A DNA stretch of 64,000 nucleotides from Papio anubis (Eukaryota > Chordata > Mammalia > Primates > Cercopithecidae), in the NCBI RefSeq assembly GCF_008728515.1, contig NC_044984.1, positions 122,321,349 through 122,385,348 of the forward strand, in the 5' to 3' direction. How positions within the stretch are numbered: position 1 is the stretch's first letter; each line of letters opens with the position of its first letter. The translations under genes and the position numbers were made by a program. The notes beneath the pieces are model-generated. The model worked only from the letters and a program-made list of their open reading frames with translations, was not told the DNA's origin and searched no databases. This document shows, piece by piece, positions 11,461 through 24,110 of the stretch.

Positions 11461-12393
11461 AGGTGAGGAGAGAATGCATTGATATCCTCATGGGAGGGGC
11501 AAGAGAAGTTTACATGAGACCTTCTGTCCTCTGGAATGATGTAACAATGACCTTTGGTGTTTTTTGCTCAGTCAGTGCCAATTTCCCTGAACCAAAGTGT
11601 TTGAAAGAGGCCCATAAAGGCTTTTTACTTCTAAAATAGCTTGTCAAAGAATAGACTTTGATGGAGGAATCAGTGATATGTCCAAGCTTAAGATGATGCA
11701 AATGTAATCATCTGAATTGAATCAGAGTCATCACCAAAGGAAAGTGGCTCATTTTGTGGTCAGTATCATATTTCCAATAATATCAGTTAGGTTTTACCCA
11801 TCTTCACTGGAAACAGCACACAATAACAGATAGTCTATAGGAGGTTGTCCTGCAGTGACCTTGATGGCAGGGGAGTTTTAAAGGCTGAGAATAATTGTCC
11901 AAAGCAGCACAACAGATTTGGAGGAGACCTGGCGAATGAGCCCAAGTCTCAAGAATCCTAGAATACTCAAATCACTTATCTCTGCTGCAAGCAAATGTAA
12001 CCAGATTGCTGCAGTGGTTCAACTATGATTTTCCAGAGTCTTAGCATCCTGGCTGCTACAAGCAAAGTGAGGACATACCAGGGGAGGTGAGGAGGAGGCT
12101 TCATTCCGTATCGTTTTTATATAACTCAATCCTTGGGTTCTCTTGATATACACCAAGCATATTTTAAACTTTCCCTGGCTTACTTTCCAATTAAAGTCAT
12201 TGTTAGTTTTAGAGTAATCTCATTTGAAAATCAAAGATCTAGAGTCATCAACCACTATTCTGGGCCATTCATTGGTAAAAAATCTAACCCTTTTTAAACA
12301 AATTTATCATAAATTCTTCATGATGTTAGTTGTACTAAATAAAATTCACTATGAGTAAAATCTCCTGAACTTTCTCTGTAGGTGCTTCCTTCA
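11461..12393. other. Unassigned DNA
   Basis: About 930 bases with no gene or confidently named repeat. Frames are under 65 codons. Confidence 0.35.
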
Positions 12394-12700
12394 TTCACTC
12401 ACTAATTCATCCATCCATCTATCCAATCCATCCATCTATACTTACACAATCCATCCATCCATCCATCCATCATCCATCCATCCACCCACTCATTCAATCA
12501 TTATTCCATTCACCTATCCACTCATCCATCCACATGTCTACCCATCTACCCATCCATCCACCTACCCACCTATCCATCCATCCTTCCACCCATGCATCTA
12601 TCCACCCATCCATCCACGCACCCACCCATCCACCTACCTACCTATTTATCCATCCATCCATCCATCCACCCATCCATCCACCCTTTCATTTATTCATTCA
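12394..12700. repeat. CATC/CCAT tetranucleotide array
   Basis: About 300 bases of imperfect (CCAT)n/(CATC)n with ACCC, TACC and ATTC variants. It is open in two plus-strand frames (87 and 89 codons, rich in His, Pro, Ser, Thr and Ile) only because of its repeat structure. The spacing is not that of a CRISPR array. Confidence 0.95.
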
Positions 12701-13080
12701 CAAGCACCTACCATGTGCCAGGTTTTGTTCTAAGACCTGGGGATCCCATGGTGAATGTGATTCACTTCCCTGCCCTCATCATGGTCACATACAATGAAGG
12801 ATTCAGACAGTGTGCAAGAAAACAAACAAACATGATTTTTGGTTATGATAAAATGCTATGAAGATAATAAATGGGTGATTTAATGGAGGGAGACTGGAAT
12901 GGGAGTGACAGAGCTACCTGAGACGAGTCAGGGAGGGCTCCCCAGATGAAGACCAGGGGGTGCTGTTCTCTAAGGAGGGAAGGTGCAAAGCAGACAGGCC
13001 AAGAGCAGGAGCTGCAGGCACAGGACCGAGTAAGGGAAAGTCCTAAGGCAAGAATAAGCTTAGCTAATTTCAGAAACAAA
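12690..13080 (+). mobile_element. Ancient LINE-type 3' UTR repeat (L1ME-like)
   Basis: Carries the signature cacctaccatgtgccaggt, then tctaagacctggggat, ccctgccctcatca and later gcaaag...aggcacagg blocks. This is a widespread old mammalian repeat that I believe is an L1M/L1ME 3' UTR. The tetranucleotide array probably grew from its ATTC-rich start. Similar copies lie at 27195-27545, 31455-31790 and 61020-61145. Confidence 0.55.
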
Positions 13081-16000
13081 ATGGGCATAGGTAGATGGTA
13101 TGTGTATTTGCTGCCTGAACACATTTCAAAAAGTTTATAGGTCAGGTTTGAAGCATTTAAATTCAAAAATAATCAATGAATATACACAGCATTTGACGGT
13201 GATTTTGTGTGTGTTATTTTTATTTCTAGTAAGTTTTACCTGATCAATGTAAGGAATGCGTGAAGATTCCCTGATGCCATAGGAAGATCAATTTATATCA
13301 CAAAAGCAGTTAGGCATTTCTACATCTGTTATTCTGCCAGGAATTCCCCCAAGTACAACTTTTGCTTGACAGTCTTTCCTGAAACCATCTGAAATCATGA
13401 GTCAGTATGCACCAGCTGTATTTAAGACCAAAGGCTTAATGTATCCACATCTGGGGTAGGAGTCAGATGTAAAGGAAGCCCAACATTGCCTTGGAAGTTG
13501 TATAGGGTAAGTAGATGCTAACATTCACTTTCTTGCCTCAGTGGCTGTGGTTCTCACCTCTACTACTGTAACTAGAAGCTTAATATTCACTTTCATTCTT
13601 TGAAAAGGTGATAGTGTTTCTTCCCATCCAATAATGGAACTTTCCACTAGGTTGGTAACACAATTCAATTTTTAAGCCAAGCTAAGTCTGGTTTTGTCTT
13701 AACAATTGGGTTATTTAGCTTGACTCCTATAGAAAACCAAGCTCTTTCATGATGGGATGTGCAGCTGTGAATAGTACAACGTGGATGAATGTAATTATGG
13801 GGTTTGTTAAGTTTGGTGAAAAGAAAGTGGGTTGGAAGGCTGCCATGTTTATCTATGGAAAGAAAAAAATGAAACATGTACAAATGATATATTAGAGGTT
13901 TAAAAAAGGCTCAGACATGCAAGGAAATTTGAACATTGACTAGATATTTGATGATACTTATATTTTTAATTCCATTTGTGAATGATTATAGTATTACAGT
14001 CATATTTTAAGAGTCCTCATTTTTTTAACATGCATGAAAAAATTTACATATTCTATGAAAAATACCTCTCAGTGGGGCTTTTTTAACCTTTGTAAAGTCT
14101 TCTGATCATGTTTTGTTTCCAAATTTTGTTCTGTTTGTATTGTTTGTTGTTGTCATTGTTGGTAATACACCGACCTAACCACCATGATATTTGGAATTCA
14201 ACTCAGAATTTCCACAATCATAGAGAAAGGTCGTATTCATAATGCTTTATTCCTAAACGATTGAAAATTTCTCCTTCAAGAATTTGCTAGTATTTTGACA
14301 TTTAGCCAAGAGTTTTCTTCTGAATCTACAGCAATGGACTCTTTTCATGTCTAGATTTGAATCCCATGTACAAGAGAAGCTTCCAAATGTGTTGTTTGGC
14401 CACAATGAAGAATCCTTATTGAAAGATCCCTTGAATGGCATAATTGAATAGACGTAATTGCAAAGCTCTGCACCATGTAAAATTGTAAATAGCACTGACA
14501 AAATAATTTATGCTCATTTATGATACAGTAGCACATTATGGTTCCATTTTTAATTTCCTTCATTAGCTAAGCTCATTTGTTTCTCTGGTAGACATTCCTT
14601 TTGTCTTATCTACAGTCCTTTTCCCAGAGAAATACTTGTGCATGTAGATGAGAAGAACTGAGCATAAGAGGGTGCTGATGACAGGGGATATAGGCACCGT
14701 ATAACCTAAACAGACATTGACACCACATCAAAAGAGGGACAGGTACTGTAGAACAATGACAGGTAAATATTGACTTAGAATAGTGCCTATTGCTGCTTTG
14801 GTTTCAGGAATGTCTTATAATGAATGAATAAAGTGGGTCACCACTACAATTACAGCAATAATGATAATGAGTTCAATAATAACATGAAAGAACAAGAAGC
14901 TTGCAATCAAGTCCCATATTCCTTGTGGGTGTGTTTAAGGAAACATCATGGCATAGATTTGTTTTACTTTAATCACTTCCCTTATCATCTAGTTTATTAC
15001 TTCTCTCCACCTTGTGTCAGGTTAGAAACCATCACTTCCCTCTCTCGCCCATCCTTAACTGCAATATTCCTTCTTTATCTTGAGCAGCGGGAGATCTCTT
15101 TTCTTTCCACTTGTTCCAGCTGGAGACCATGACATAGAAGCCTCTCACTTTCTGGGATTGTTGGAATAAAACTGAACCCCTTCCCCACTTTACTTGTTCA
15201 ACCCAGAGGGAGGCTGAAGAACTGTGGAGCTGGCAGGATGCTTGCAGTATTTATTCTCCTTTTTCTAACTAGCAAGGTTAATATGTGAACATTGTGGTCA
15301 TGTGTGACTTACTTGTAAGGTTCCTGGATTCTCTGTGTTTGGCCAGGTGAGAGGTGGCGCTGGTCCTCTATACCAGTGGGTCCAAAGAAAATCTATACTT
15401 ATCAAGTACAATGTAAAGGATAATTTTACTAAAGGCCCAACCATGTCTACTAAACCAGCAATAGGAGTAATAAAATTGCTCTGTTTGTCATATTTTAATA
15501 TAAATATGCCTCTACTTTTGTTTCAGTTGGTTCCAAACTCAGAGAGGAATGAGGTAGGGTTAACTGTTGCCCTCCTAAAACCCAAAAATGAACAGTAACA
15601 TTATATTAAAAGGGTGGGCTGTTGGCTAAATACGGTTTTTTAAAGTATATTAAGACAGAGAACCTCATTAAGGTGTGTGGTGTCATGTTAATGGCACAGA
15701 CATGTTTTGTTCATCCTCACATTTAAAACATGCAGTATTTAGTTGGTGGGGCTCAACGTTTTGTCTGAAAATTTTATCAGTTAAGAATACTGTTCATTTG
15801 AATTACAGGCTAAAATATAGCTACTTAGATGAGAGAGAAGTTTGTTTCTCTCTCATGAAAACATCTTAAGAAAAGGGTCTGAGGCTGGAATAGTGGTTTG
15901 GACCTAAAGGTCATCAGGAACCCGGGCTTCTTCCAGATTGTTGCTCTGCTCTTGATCTCCATTCATCTTCATCTCGTTAGCAAGGTGGCAGCATCAGCTG

Positions 16001-16469
16001 CAGACACCATGTCTACATTAAAGCATATAGGAGAAGACAAATAAAAAACCTAGGTTACTGTCCATAGGAGGAGCATGTCCTTGCTATGCTTTGGAAGTTG
16101 TCATATGACACTTCTGCTTTCATCTAGAATTTAGTTAGTTACCTGACATTCCCTTGACCCAAGGTGTGCTGGGTAATGTACACTTTATTCTGGACAGCTA
16201 CCTATGAAGTCAAAAAACACAAATTGTATTCTTATGGGGGAAATGCATATGGAGAAAACGAGTAGTCTCTTCCATAGGAAATACAGTTGCCTTTAAATGG
16301 TGAAGACTAACATTTAATATACCTGCAATTCTGAGCTCAGGTCAAGGTGCGCCATGTAGTCTGTGGCAGTGTAGGTGCATGACGGCACATTTTCAACATC
16401 TCAGCCAACTGTATGTTTGTTCAGATGGTAACAAAGACATTGAATAGAAGCAAATGCACTTGAACTTCA
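13081..16469. other. 3.4 kb of unassigned DNA
   Basis: The longest stretch in which I recognise nothing. Frames reach only about 100 codons (14824-15132) with no family signature. It may hold unique non-coding sequence or repeats too diverged to see by eye. Confidence 0.4.
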
Positions 16470-16596
16470 GTGGCAAAACTTCTAAGTACCCTGCAGAGCC
16501 TCAGTTTCCTTCTTTCTAAAACCAGCATAATATTATGTAACATTGTGATTATAATATTTGCCATGCCTACTTTCAAAGGTGTTATAAGAATCAAAT
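16470..16596 (+). mobile_element. MIR, 5' part (split by Alu)
   Basis: Has the conserved core cctcagtttccttctttcta and a gttataagaatcaaatg-like 3' region. The MIR 3' part continues after the Alu at 16910-16935 (gagagaacatgtagaaagc). Confidence 0.65.
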
Positions 16597-16898
16597 GGCC
16601 AGGCTTAGTGGCTCATTCGTATAATCCCAGCACTTTGGGAGGCTAAGGTGGGTGGACCATCTGAGGTCAGGAGTTCGAAACCAGCCTGGCCAATATGATA
16701 TAACCCCATCTCTACTAAAAATACAAAAATTAGCCAGGTGTGGTGGTGGGCACCTGTAATCCCAGCTACTCAGGAGGCTGAGACAGGAGAATTGCTTGAA
16801 CCTGGTATGCAGAGGTTGCAGTGAGTGGAGATCGCGCCACTACACTCCAGCCTGGGCAACAGAGTAAGACTCCGTCTTGAAAACAAAACAAAATGAAA
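16597..16898 (+). mobile_element. AluS, sense, inserted in a MIR
   Basis: A full-length AluSx/Sz-type element. The TSD aagaatcaaat (16586-16596) / aagaaccaaat (16899-16909) brackets it, and MIR sequence continues on both sides. Confidence 0.94.
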
Positions 16899-16935
16899 AA
16901 GAACCAAATGAGAGAACATGTAGAAAGCAAATAGC

Positions 16936-17764
16936 AGGTATAAAAACAAAAATCTGTATGATTTTACTTTGCATGCCATACTAGAAGTCCCCAGTCCATT
17001 GGGTATTTGAGACTCACATAACATAATGTGTCATAGAGGCTGGGAAAGAGGAGGCACTCATTATATGAGACTCATCTTTAGGAGGTTAAATAGAACCTTT
17101 CACCTGTAAATTAATTGGTTGGTTGATATAAAGTTGGTATCTTTTGGATAAAATAAAGAATATACATGCCTAGGACTATAAGATGTGGGGGAATTGAGAT
17201 AAAATTTAAATCCACTGATTCCAACCATGTCCTCCATCAGTTTTCCCCATTCTTCCACATAGTGTATCACCAGGACCCTGCCTCCCTACCTGATGGGTAT
17301 TCGCTTGGTTGATATCCTGGGATTAGTTCATCATTTGTACCTCACACCATATTGTCTCTGACAGGAACCATTAAAGAGAAAGACTTTTTGTTTTACACTG
17401 AACGATCTGAAGAGCCATTTTAAAGTAAAATCAAATAATGACATTTTTATAACCAGAGTAAATTTCTTTGCCTTTTCCGTCTTGTCAAATGCAGTGTCCC
17501 TATTCATGGATGCTTATTGTTTAGACTCAGGTAGATTAGATTTCCTCCTCATTTTCCCTCTTCCTAAAGCCATGGGTGCTGATACCTGCTCAAAAAGATA
17601 ACAACAATAACAAAGTGTAGTTGAGTTTGTGCAAAATTAGAGACACTGGAATGCTGAGTTCTTGTAGAATCAAAGTTGAGAAAAAGACTCTGGAGCAAAA
17701 TATAATGCATCATTTAAGTGGATCCTTTCCAGTATCATGGAGGAAAAATCACTACTGTTTCTCA
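16936..17764. other. Unassigned DNA
   Basis: No gene or clear repeat. Confidence 0.35.
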
Positions 17765-17870
17765 TTTAAATAGAGCATAATATTGACCATCTCATGGGGG
17801 TTTTGTGAAGATTCTATGAAATCGTATTGGCACACAGTTCCTGTTGAGTAAATGTTGAATATTCCTATGG
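17765..17870 (+). mobile_element. MIR 3' fragment
   Basis: ccatctcatgggggttttgt then gaagattctatgaa and a gttgagtaaatgttgaa end match the MIR 3' half. Confidence 0.55.
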
Positions 17871-18424
17871 GAAACAATGGGCTTTAGTGAAGGTTCTCAG
17901 CTGTCCTTGGATGGAGGAATTGGATGACAGTTTTTCCTGCAGTCAGGGGACTCTGAGGGTGAGCAGCTTCCTACCTAGGCCCTGGTCTTAGGAAACTTCA
18001 CCCTAGGCTCATGTTGGGGGTGCAGGTAGGAAAAAAGCCTCTAAAGGGGCTGGGTTATCTTTGCCAAATGGGAATGTATTTCCAGTATTCACAAATCTTC
18101 TAACGTTTCACAGAAAGCCAGATATTGCTATTTTTTGTAAAATATTTTATTTTTACAAGTTGGATATTAATTTTAAATTTTTAAACATTCTGTAAGGCAA
18201 ACGCAGTGTGTTTGCAAACAGCGTTGGGCCAGATAACCACCAGTTCACTTACTGCCTTTGCTCTGAAAGAATACAGTCTATCCCCGGGGATGCTGTTTCG
18301 TGGGAGAATCTCAAAGCAAATGAATGTAAAAAATATTGCTTATATTTTTGTCAGCACATGTAAAATGGAATCTTGGTGGAATAAATGGAATTTGGAGAAT
18401 GCATGATACTATCCCGACAGGGTT
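17871..18424. other. Unassigned DNA
   Basis: No recognisable feature. A 66-codon frame at 18206-18406 has no family signature. Confidence 0.35.
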
Positions 18425-18625
18425 GAGTAGCATAGAGTTTGGAGAGGGTTAGCTTCAGTTATAGTCTGGTTTCTATTGTTATATCCAGTTACTGAATTTA
18501 CCTCTCTAAATTCAGTATTTCGTCTGTGAAAAAGGGATGATAATGCTCCCCGCACACACAAGCATGCACTCACCTACACACATCAGGCTTTTGTGAGGAT
18601 CTCGTCAGTGAGGCAGGTTAAATCT
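18425..18625 (+). mobile_element. MIR with internal CA-rich insertion
   Basis: ttacctctctaaattcagta then cgtctgtgaaaaagggatga match the MIR core. A CA-rich stretch (18549-18590) interrupts it before the gcttttgtgaggatctcgt 3' portion. Confidence 0.65.
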
Positions 18626-19889
18626 TTAGATCATGAGCCAAACCCAGTGAGCTCCTAGAAATGGCAGCTGCTTCCTTCGTTCAGTCCTAGCTGCCGCTAC
18701 CCTTCATTCAGCTCAAGAAAAACAGCCTTTATTTAACTGAGACTGGCTTGTGAGCAAGACTACTCTTGGGAGCACATTAATTTGTATTTGCTCAGATTTG
18801 GGGTTTCTTTAAAGTCCAGTGGAACACAGGTGCAATTGGCACTGGTTTTTATGTATTCATGATGTGTACTCCTTAGTAATTCCCGGGAAGAGACATATGT
18901 GTTATGTGGGTTTTCAAGCTATACTTACTTGCAAGTTAAAACTGCAGAGAACTTTATAGTTTCAGGACTGGTGGGAACTGGCTCATTTAAGAAAATCTAT
19001 GATGAGAGAGGTCTCCTTCTGTGTGTTTCCCTGACATTACAGCCTTGCATCTATTATTTATTTTTCTATTTATTATATTCGTTGGCACAAAGATGCAGCC
19101 ACACCAGGGGGAGAACATGCTAGTAGGAATTAGAGTGGGGTTAGCTTTCCCCACCCTATGCTTTTCCAATCCCTGGATAACATTTTCCCCCTTTTCCGCT
19201 GTAAATGCTTACTTCAAATATTATTTTGATGTACTTTCCTCCAAAAAACCCTTTCATAGGCATAGTTATGGAATCTTAGATTCATGGACTGGAAATGGAT
19301 ATAGAAATTTTGTCGCTGGTTCTCTGGGGAAATAGCTCATGCTGTTACTCCTGAATCCTAAGTAGCTGCCTTATCACTTGGCTTGGAATGCTAGGAGAAA
19401 GAGCTTGCAAAGAGCCATTTCAGCCACTGAGTTTCCTCCTCTTTCTTTATAGATGAGGGAGGGAAGCCTTCCCAAAGTGGGTTGCATTTTTCCAAATGCA
19501 TAATGAATTTGCAATTGAAATTTCAGAGAACATACATCTTTTGTAAAATACTAAAACCTTTTATTGTCATGAAAGGAAATTTTATCATAGAAACACTTAA
19601 AGACACAGTAAAAGCAGAAGGTAGGAAAAGGACTCAACTAAATCTACTGACAGTGAACATTAGTCCATTTCCTTAATTTCCCCCTGTACATTTTAATTGT
19701 ATCCTATTCATGGTGGCATATAGATTTGAATTCTGCTCCTTTTGGTCAGTATTAAGTATAAACATTTTTTGTCTTATTATTCCATATTCTTTGTAAACAC
19801 ATTCATGACGTTGCAAATATTTCATCTGTAGACTTGCCATAATTAAGCAGGGTCTTAGTTTGACATCTTGGGATGGTTTCTGATCATTA
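18626..19889. other. Unassigned DNA
   Basis: About 1.26 kb with no gene recognised. The 104-codon frame at 19021-19335 lacks any recognisable domain. Confidence 0.35.
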
Positions 19890-20120
19890 CTATTATACAT
19901 AGCAGTAATAGTAATAACCAACATTATGGAGCATTTGCCAATGTCAGCCACTGTGTTCAGGGTTTCATATGCATTATTACATGGATTTCTCAATAGCAGC
20001 TGAGACAGTTTCTATTGTCATCCCCATGGGCAAATGAGGTCACCGAGGCTGAAAGAACGTATTTAATGAGCCCAAGGGCCGATGGCTCACACGTGTTAGA
20101 GGCAGGATTGGGTGGTTGGA
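19890..20120 (-). mobile_element. MIR/MIR3-type SINE, antisense
   Basis: tttcatatgcattattacat then tgtcatccccatgggcaaat gaggtcaccgaggct is the antisense MIR3/MIR pattern (atgaggaaactgaggc equivalent). Confidence 0.6.
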
Positions 20121-20554
20121 GTTTTCCGGTTTTTTCTGTGTTTGGATTCATGACCAGAATAACAACGTAGAGCCCTGCCTAGATTTAGGCGCATGACAAA
20201 GCAGGTGGAGCATCCAAAGTGCGGCTGGATTTCCAGAGACTGACCTTCTCTCTTGCCTGAATGAACCAACAGAAGTGATGTTCTTAATGGAACAGGTGCT
20301 TCCTCAGATCAGTTGGTTTTTTCCTCCTTGTTACTTAGGCAGCTCCTGTTTCTGTCAGAAAGCTGGGGGTCTCATTTTAGGACCCAGAGGAATGTGCAAT
20401 TTCTATTTCTTTTTGGGAGGCTTGGGGGTAGAGCGGCATTAGGTAGAGTTTGGGGTTGCCTCTGAAACGTCTCAGAGGATTGACTACACAAATACTCTTC
20501 CACAGAGAGATCAGTAGAGGCCACACCAGCCCAGAAGTCCTGAGATTGAAGGTT

Positions 20555-20650
20555 TAGTCTGAGCTCCACCTTGTGGTAGCTGTGGGCATGCAGGAACGTC
20601 CGTTCGTACTCACCTCAATTTCCTCATCTCTTAATTAAGGAGGGGAGTGT
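20555..20650 (+). mobile_element. Possible MIR core fragment
   Basis: tggtagctgtgggcatgcag followed by cacctcaatttcctcatctc resembles the MIR core. It is short and diverged. Confidence 0.45.
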
Positions 20651-21829
20651 TTTCTCCTCCTGTGTCCTAGGAAAAGAGTATCTTGAGAACCAGTGGGAGA
20701 ATTATGATGTCCTGTTTGTTTCTTCCTATCTGGGTCCAATTTCTCCTTCTGATAAGAACCCCCAGCTTTCCTCTGAAGATGAACTTTTTCCTCACAGTCT
20801 ATGTCGTTCCAATGGGGCTGAGTCGACTCTGTGGCTCTCTGTCCATGACCTTTCTGAAGCCAAGAAAAAATACACACCCTCAATAACGGCTTCAGATATG
20901 TATCTGTGATCCAGGCCAGATCTCTCAGAGCAATGTTTGAGGATGAGGTAATCACAAAGCAGTCCAAAATTGAGCACGCTTCCCAGCCTGTTCCATGGAG
21001 CTTGTTCCATTTATAGGCCATCAGTCCCTCATGTCTCTGTCATGGTGTATACAGCTCTGGCTGCCTGGGCTGCCACTTTCCATCTTCATCCCTGCATAAT
21101 CATCTGTGTTGACATGTGTTGCATTTACCTGCTCAGCATCCATCCTCCCCTCCACCCCAACCCTGTCTGATGTACTAACTTCCTGGAGCTGTCAATCAAC
21201 GTGCCCAATGCTCTCTTGGCAGAGGGGTAAGGGAGCAATCTAGGACATGCACATACTCTCCTCAGCAACATAAATCTTGAGTTGGAAAAGGCTGAAAACA
21301 GTTGGAGCTGCTTTATCCATTTGTTGCTGTGGCAACAAATACATCCTCTTAGCTCCTGTTCAGTTTCTGTGTTTCCCAAAGCCTGCTTTTTCTCTTTACC
21401 TTTGATGCTGTAATCAATATTATTTTTCCTTCAGTAGAATTCTATTCTGGGGTAAGATAACCAAATTTGTTTCAAAGAAAAATTGCACTCAACCTTTCCC
21501 TTCTCTACATTCTTGATACTCTTTGCTTCTTTCCTTCTCATAGAACTTAGCCATCCTTCTCTTTATCTCCTATTCCATTCTGTCCAGCTTTATGAGAAGA
21601 ACCCAATAGTACATTGCTATTGCTGTTTATTTGAAGATTCCTCTTTCCATAAGCTGGGATGCCTTGGAGCATCTGACTGCCTGATAACCTTTAAGACCCA
21701 GTGCTGATGTCTGCGCTGGACATGAGAAGGAACCAAATATTATTGAATGGGAGTTGCACTTTAATTAGTTGGTAAAGCAGCAAGTGAAAACTAATTAGGC
21801 AGGTAAGTGAGGGAGAGCTGTCCCAGATC
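20651..21829. other. Unassigned DNA
   Basis: About 1.2 kb. The longest frame (20635-21021 minus, 128 codons) has overlapping frames on both strands and no recognisable domain, so I do not call a gene. Confidence 0.35.
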
Positions 21830-21847
21830 AATTGCCCATGTGTTCTT

Positions 21848-22190
21848 TTTGTTTTTGTCTTCTTTTGTTTTGTTTTGTTTGGTTAATTTGTTTGTTTGGT
21901 TGGTTTTTGAGACAGCATTTCACTCTGTCACCCAGGCTGGAGTGCAGTGGCACGATCTTGGCTCACTGCAACTTCTGCCTCCCAGGTTTAAGCAATTCTG
22001 CTGCGTCAGCCTCCTGAGTAGCTGGGATTGCAGGCATGTGCCGCCACGCTCAGTTAATTTTGTGTTTTTAGTGGAGACAGGGTTTCGCCCTATTGGCCAG
22101 GCTGGTCTGGAATTCCTGATCTTAAGTGATCTGCCCACCTCAGCCCCCCAAAGTGCTGGGATTACAAGCGTGAGCCACCACACCTGACCT
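21848..22190 (-). mobile_element. AluS, antisense, with 18-bp TSD
   Basis: A full-length antisense Alu with a long TG/TTTG-interrupted tail (21848-21905). The TSD aattgcccatgtgttctt (21830-21847) matches aattgcccgtatgttctt (22191-22208) at 16 of 18 positions. Confidence 0.95.
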
Positions 22191-22208
22191 AATTGCCCGT
22201 ATGTTCTT

Positions 22209-22675
22209 GAGCCTATTCTAAACAACACTCGAATCAAAAGCCTAAGTTAAGTGAGTTCAGATGAAAACGCACAGACCCACAAAAATCTGAATTATTATCT
22301 TCAAGTCATAACTAATTTTCACTTTTCTGTATATTGTTCTTTTTTTAAAAAAAGAAGATACAGAGGCGTGTATATGGAAGGAAATTCTTGAAAAGGTAAA
22401 CCAATTAACCTTTACCAGGAAGCTAGTACAAAGAGAAGGGGTGGTAAAACGACATCATTTGTAAAGATCAGATTTCTCGCTCCTGCCAAAAATATGCCTA
22501 CGAATGCCAGGAGACAGACTGCATTTACTCTACCTTGTAATCTACAGGTAACTTCTTAATGAAAAGCTAACTTTTTCTTGTCACCCTGTTATTCCTGCTT
22601 TCACATTTTTGGTTAATTGTGGGTTATCTGGGCTACACATATAAAGAAACAAAATATATCTTTACTTATATTAGT
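22209..22675. other. Unassigned DNA
   Basis: Nothing recognised apart from short A/T runs. Confidence 0.35.
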
Positions 22676-22754
22676 CTTTTTAAATATGGAACTTTTCAAA
22701 CATGCATGAAGATAGAAAGAATTATATGACTAATCTCCCTGTACTTCTTGAAGA
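22676..22754 (-). mobile_element. Ancient LINE 3' UTR fragment (part 1)
   Basis: acttttcaaacatgcatgaa and following text resemble an old antisense L1M-type 3' UTR. The same element resumes after the Alu at 23093. Confidence 0.45.
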
Positions 22755-22767
22755 TTTTCCACAATTA

Positions 22768-23079
22768 GGCTGGTGCAGTGGCTTACGCCTGTAATCCCAG
22801 CACTTTGGGAGGCCCAGGCAGGCAGATCACCTGAGGTCAGAAGTTTCAGACCAGCCTGGCCAACATGGTGAAACCCCGTCTCTATTAAAATTACAAAGAT
22901 TAGCCAGGCATGGTGGCACATGCCTGTATTCCCAGCTACTCAGAAGGCTGAGGCAGGAGAACCAGCTGAACCGGGGAGGCAGAAGTTGTAGTGAGTTGAG
23001 GTCAGGCCACTGCGCTCCAGACTGGAAGATAGAACAAGACTCCATCTCAAAAAAAAAAAAAAAAAGAAAAAAAAAAAGC
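22768..23079 (+). mobile_element. AluS, sense, with 13-bp perfect TSD
   Basis: A full-length sense Alu with a G-interrupted poly-A tail. The TSD ttttccacaatta is identical at 22755-22767 and 23080-23092. It forms an inverted pair with the Alu 580 bp upstream. Confidence 0.96.
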
Positions 23080-23092
23080 TTTTCCACAATTA

Positions 23093-23480
23093 TCAATATT
23101 TTGTTTCATTTGTTTTATCTCCACTAATACTTGTCATTATTATCACCAACAAAGCAAGATTATTATTTTTTAAGTTCCCAGACCTCAAGTAATTTTATCT
23201 GTAAATATGGTGGTATGTATTGCTAATAGAGAACCTTTTTAAGTAACTAAGATACATGATCGTACATAATGCAATCATAGTCAGCAATATTCATTTCATA
23301 TTGCTCAATACCAATCTATCGTCACACTTCTCTGCTACCTTAAAAATGTCTGCCTAGAGTTCATTTAAATTAAGGTCCAAACAAAGCCAGATGCAGTTGT
23401 TTTCTTTGGTGGGTATGTTCCATAAATCTTTTCTAAGCTTTTTCAGTTTCTTGTACTTTTCCTCTTTATCTATGCCATTT
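23093..23480 (-). mobile_element. Ancient LINE 3' UTR fragment (part 2)
   Basis: Continues the element broken by the Alu. ttttgtttcatttgttttat, cagacctcaagtaattttat, ctgtaaatatggtggtatgt and ggtccaaacaaagcca match an old L1M-type antisense 3' UTR. The family name is uncertain. Confidence 0.45.
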
Positions 23481-23729
23481 ATTTGTTTTCATATAAAAAT
23501 GATTTTCCAATAGATTTTTCAGATTCTGCATTGGGCTGCGTGCAGAAATGAGTCCGCATAGCAGGATGGAGACTACTCTCCACAGACAAGTGTTCTTGCA
23601 AGTCGGCCCTTGGTTGATGTCTAGGAATTTGGATTTTGGGAATATGCCTGCATGGTAAGACTAGCTCACTATGCCTGGACTGTTCAAACAATATGATTTA
23701 TTCTGAACACCTGCTTTTCTTTCGGGAGT

Positions 23730-24110
23730 CTGGCATTTTGGTATGTGCCTGGCAAAAGATCTTTATGTGACCAGCTCCCAGAAAACCTTGGGTGCCGAGT
23801 CTCTAATGGGCTTCCCTGGGCAGAAACACGGCCTACCTGTTGCTATATTTTCATAATTGGGAGAAGAATGGATTCTGAGAGCCTCATAAGAGGGAGAGAG
23901 CACCGGAAGCTGACCTGGAGATTCTGCAGGCCCTGCCAGTGTCTTTGACCCCTGGGATCCAGTGTGTATTCTTATCACATCCCTGTTATAAATCTTAGTC
24001 ATGAACACAACTGTATGCTAGCTAGCCCTATGAAACTTTCTAGGAAAACTCCAGAGGGAGGGTGGTCTTGAAGGCCCTCCACAGAAGTCGATTATGTTAT
24101 CATGGCCTCT
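23730..24110 (+). mobile_element. Possible ERVL-type LTR remnant
   Basis: gaccagctcccagaaaacct and the ccctgttataaatcttagtc ... aactgtatgctagc end resemble 3' ends of ERVL/MLT2-type LTRs. Divergence is high and boundaries are approximate. Confidence 0.3.

Noticed and set aside
12394..12700. CRISPR-like or repetitive protein-coding array
   Set aside because: Units are four bases with random variants, without spacers. The open frames follow only from the repeat period.
20635..21021. 128-codon minus-strand frame as a gene
   Set aside because: Overlapped by other frames on both strands, with no recognisable domain, splice structure or codon pattern.
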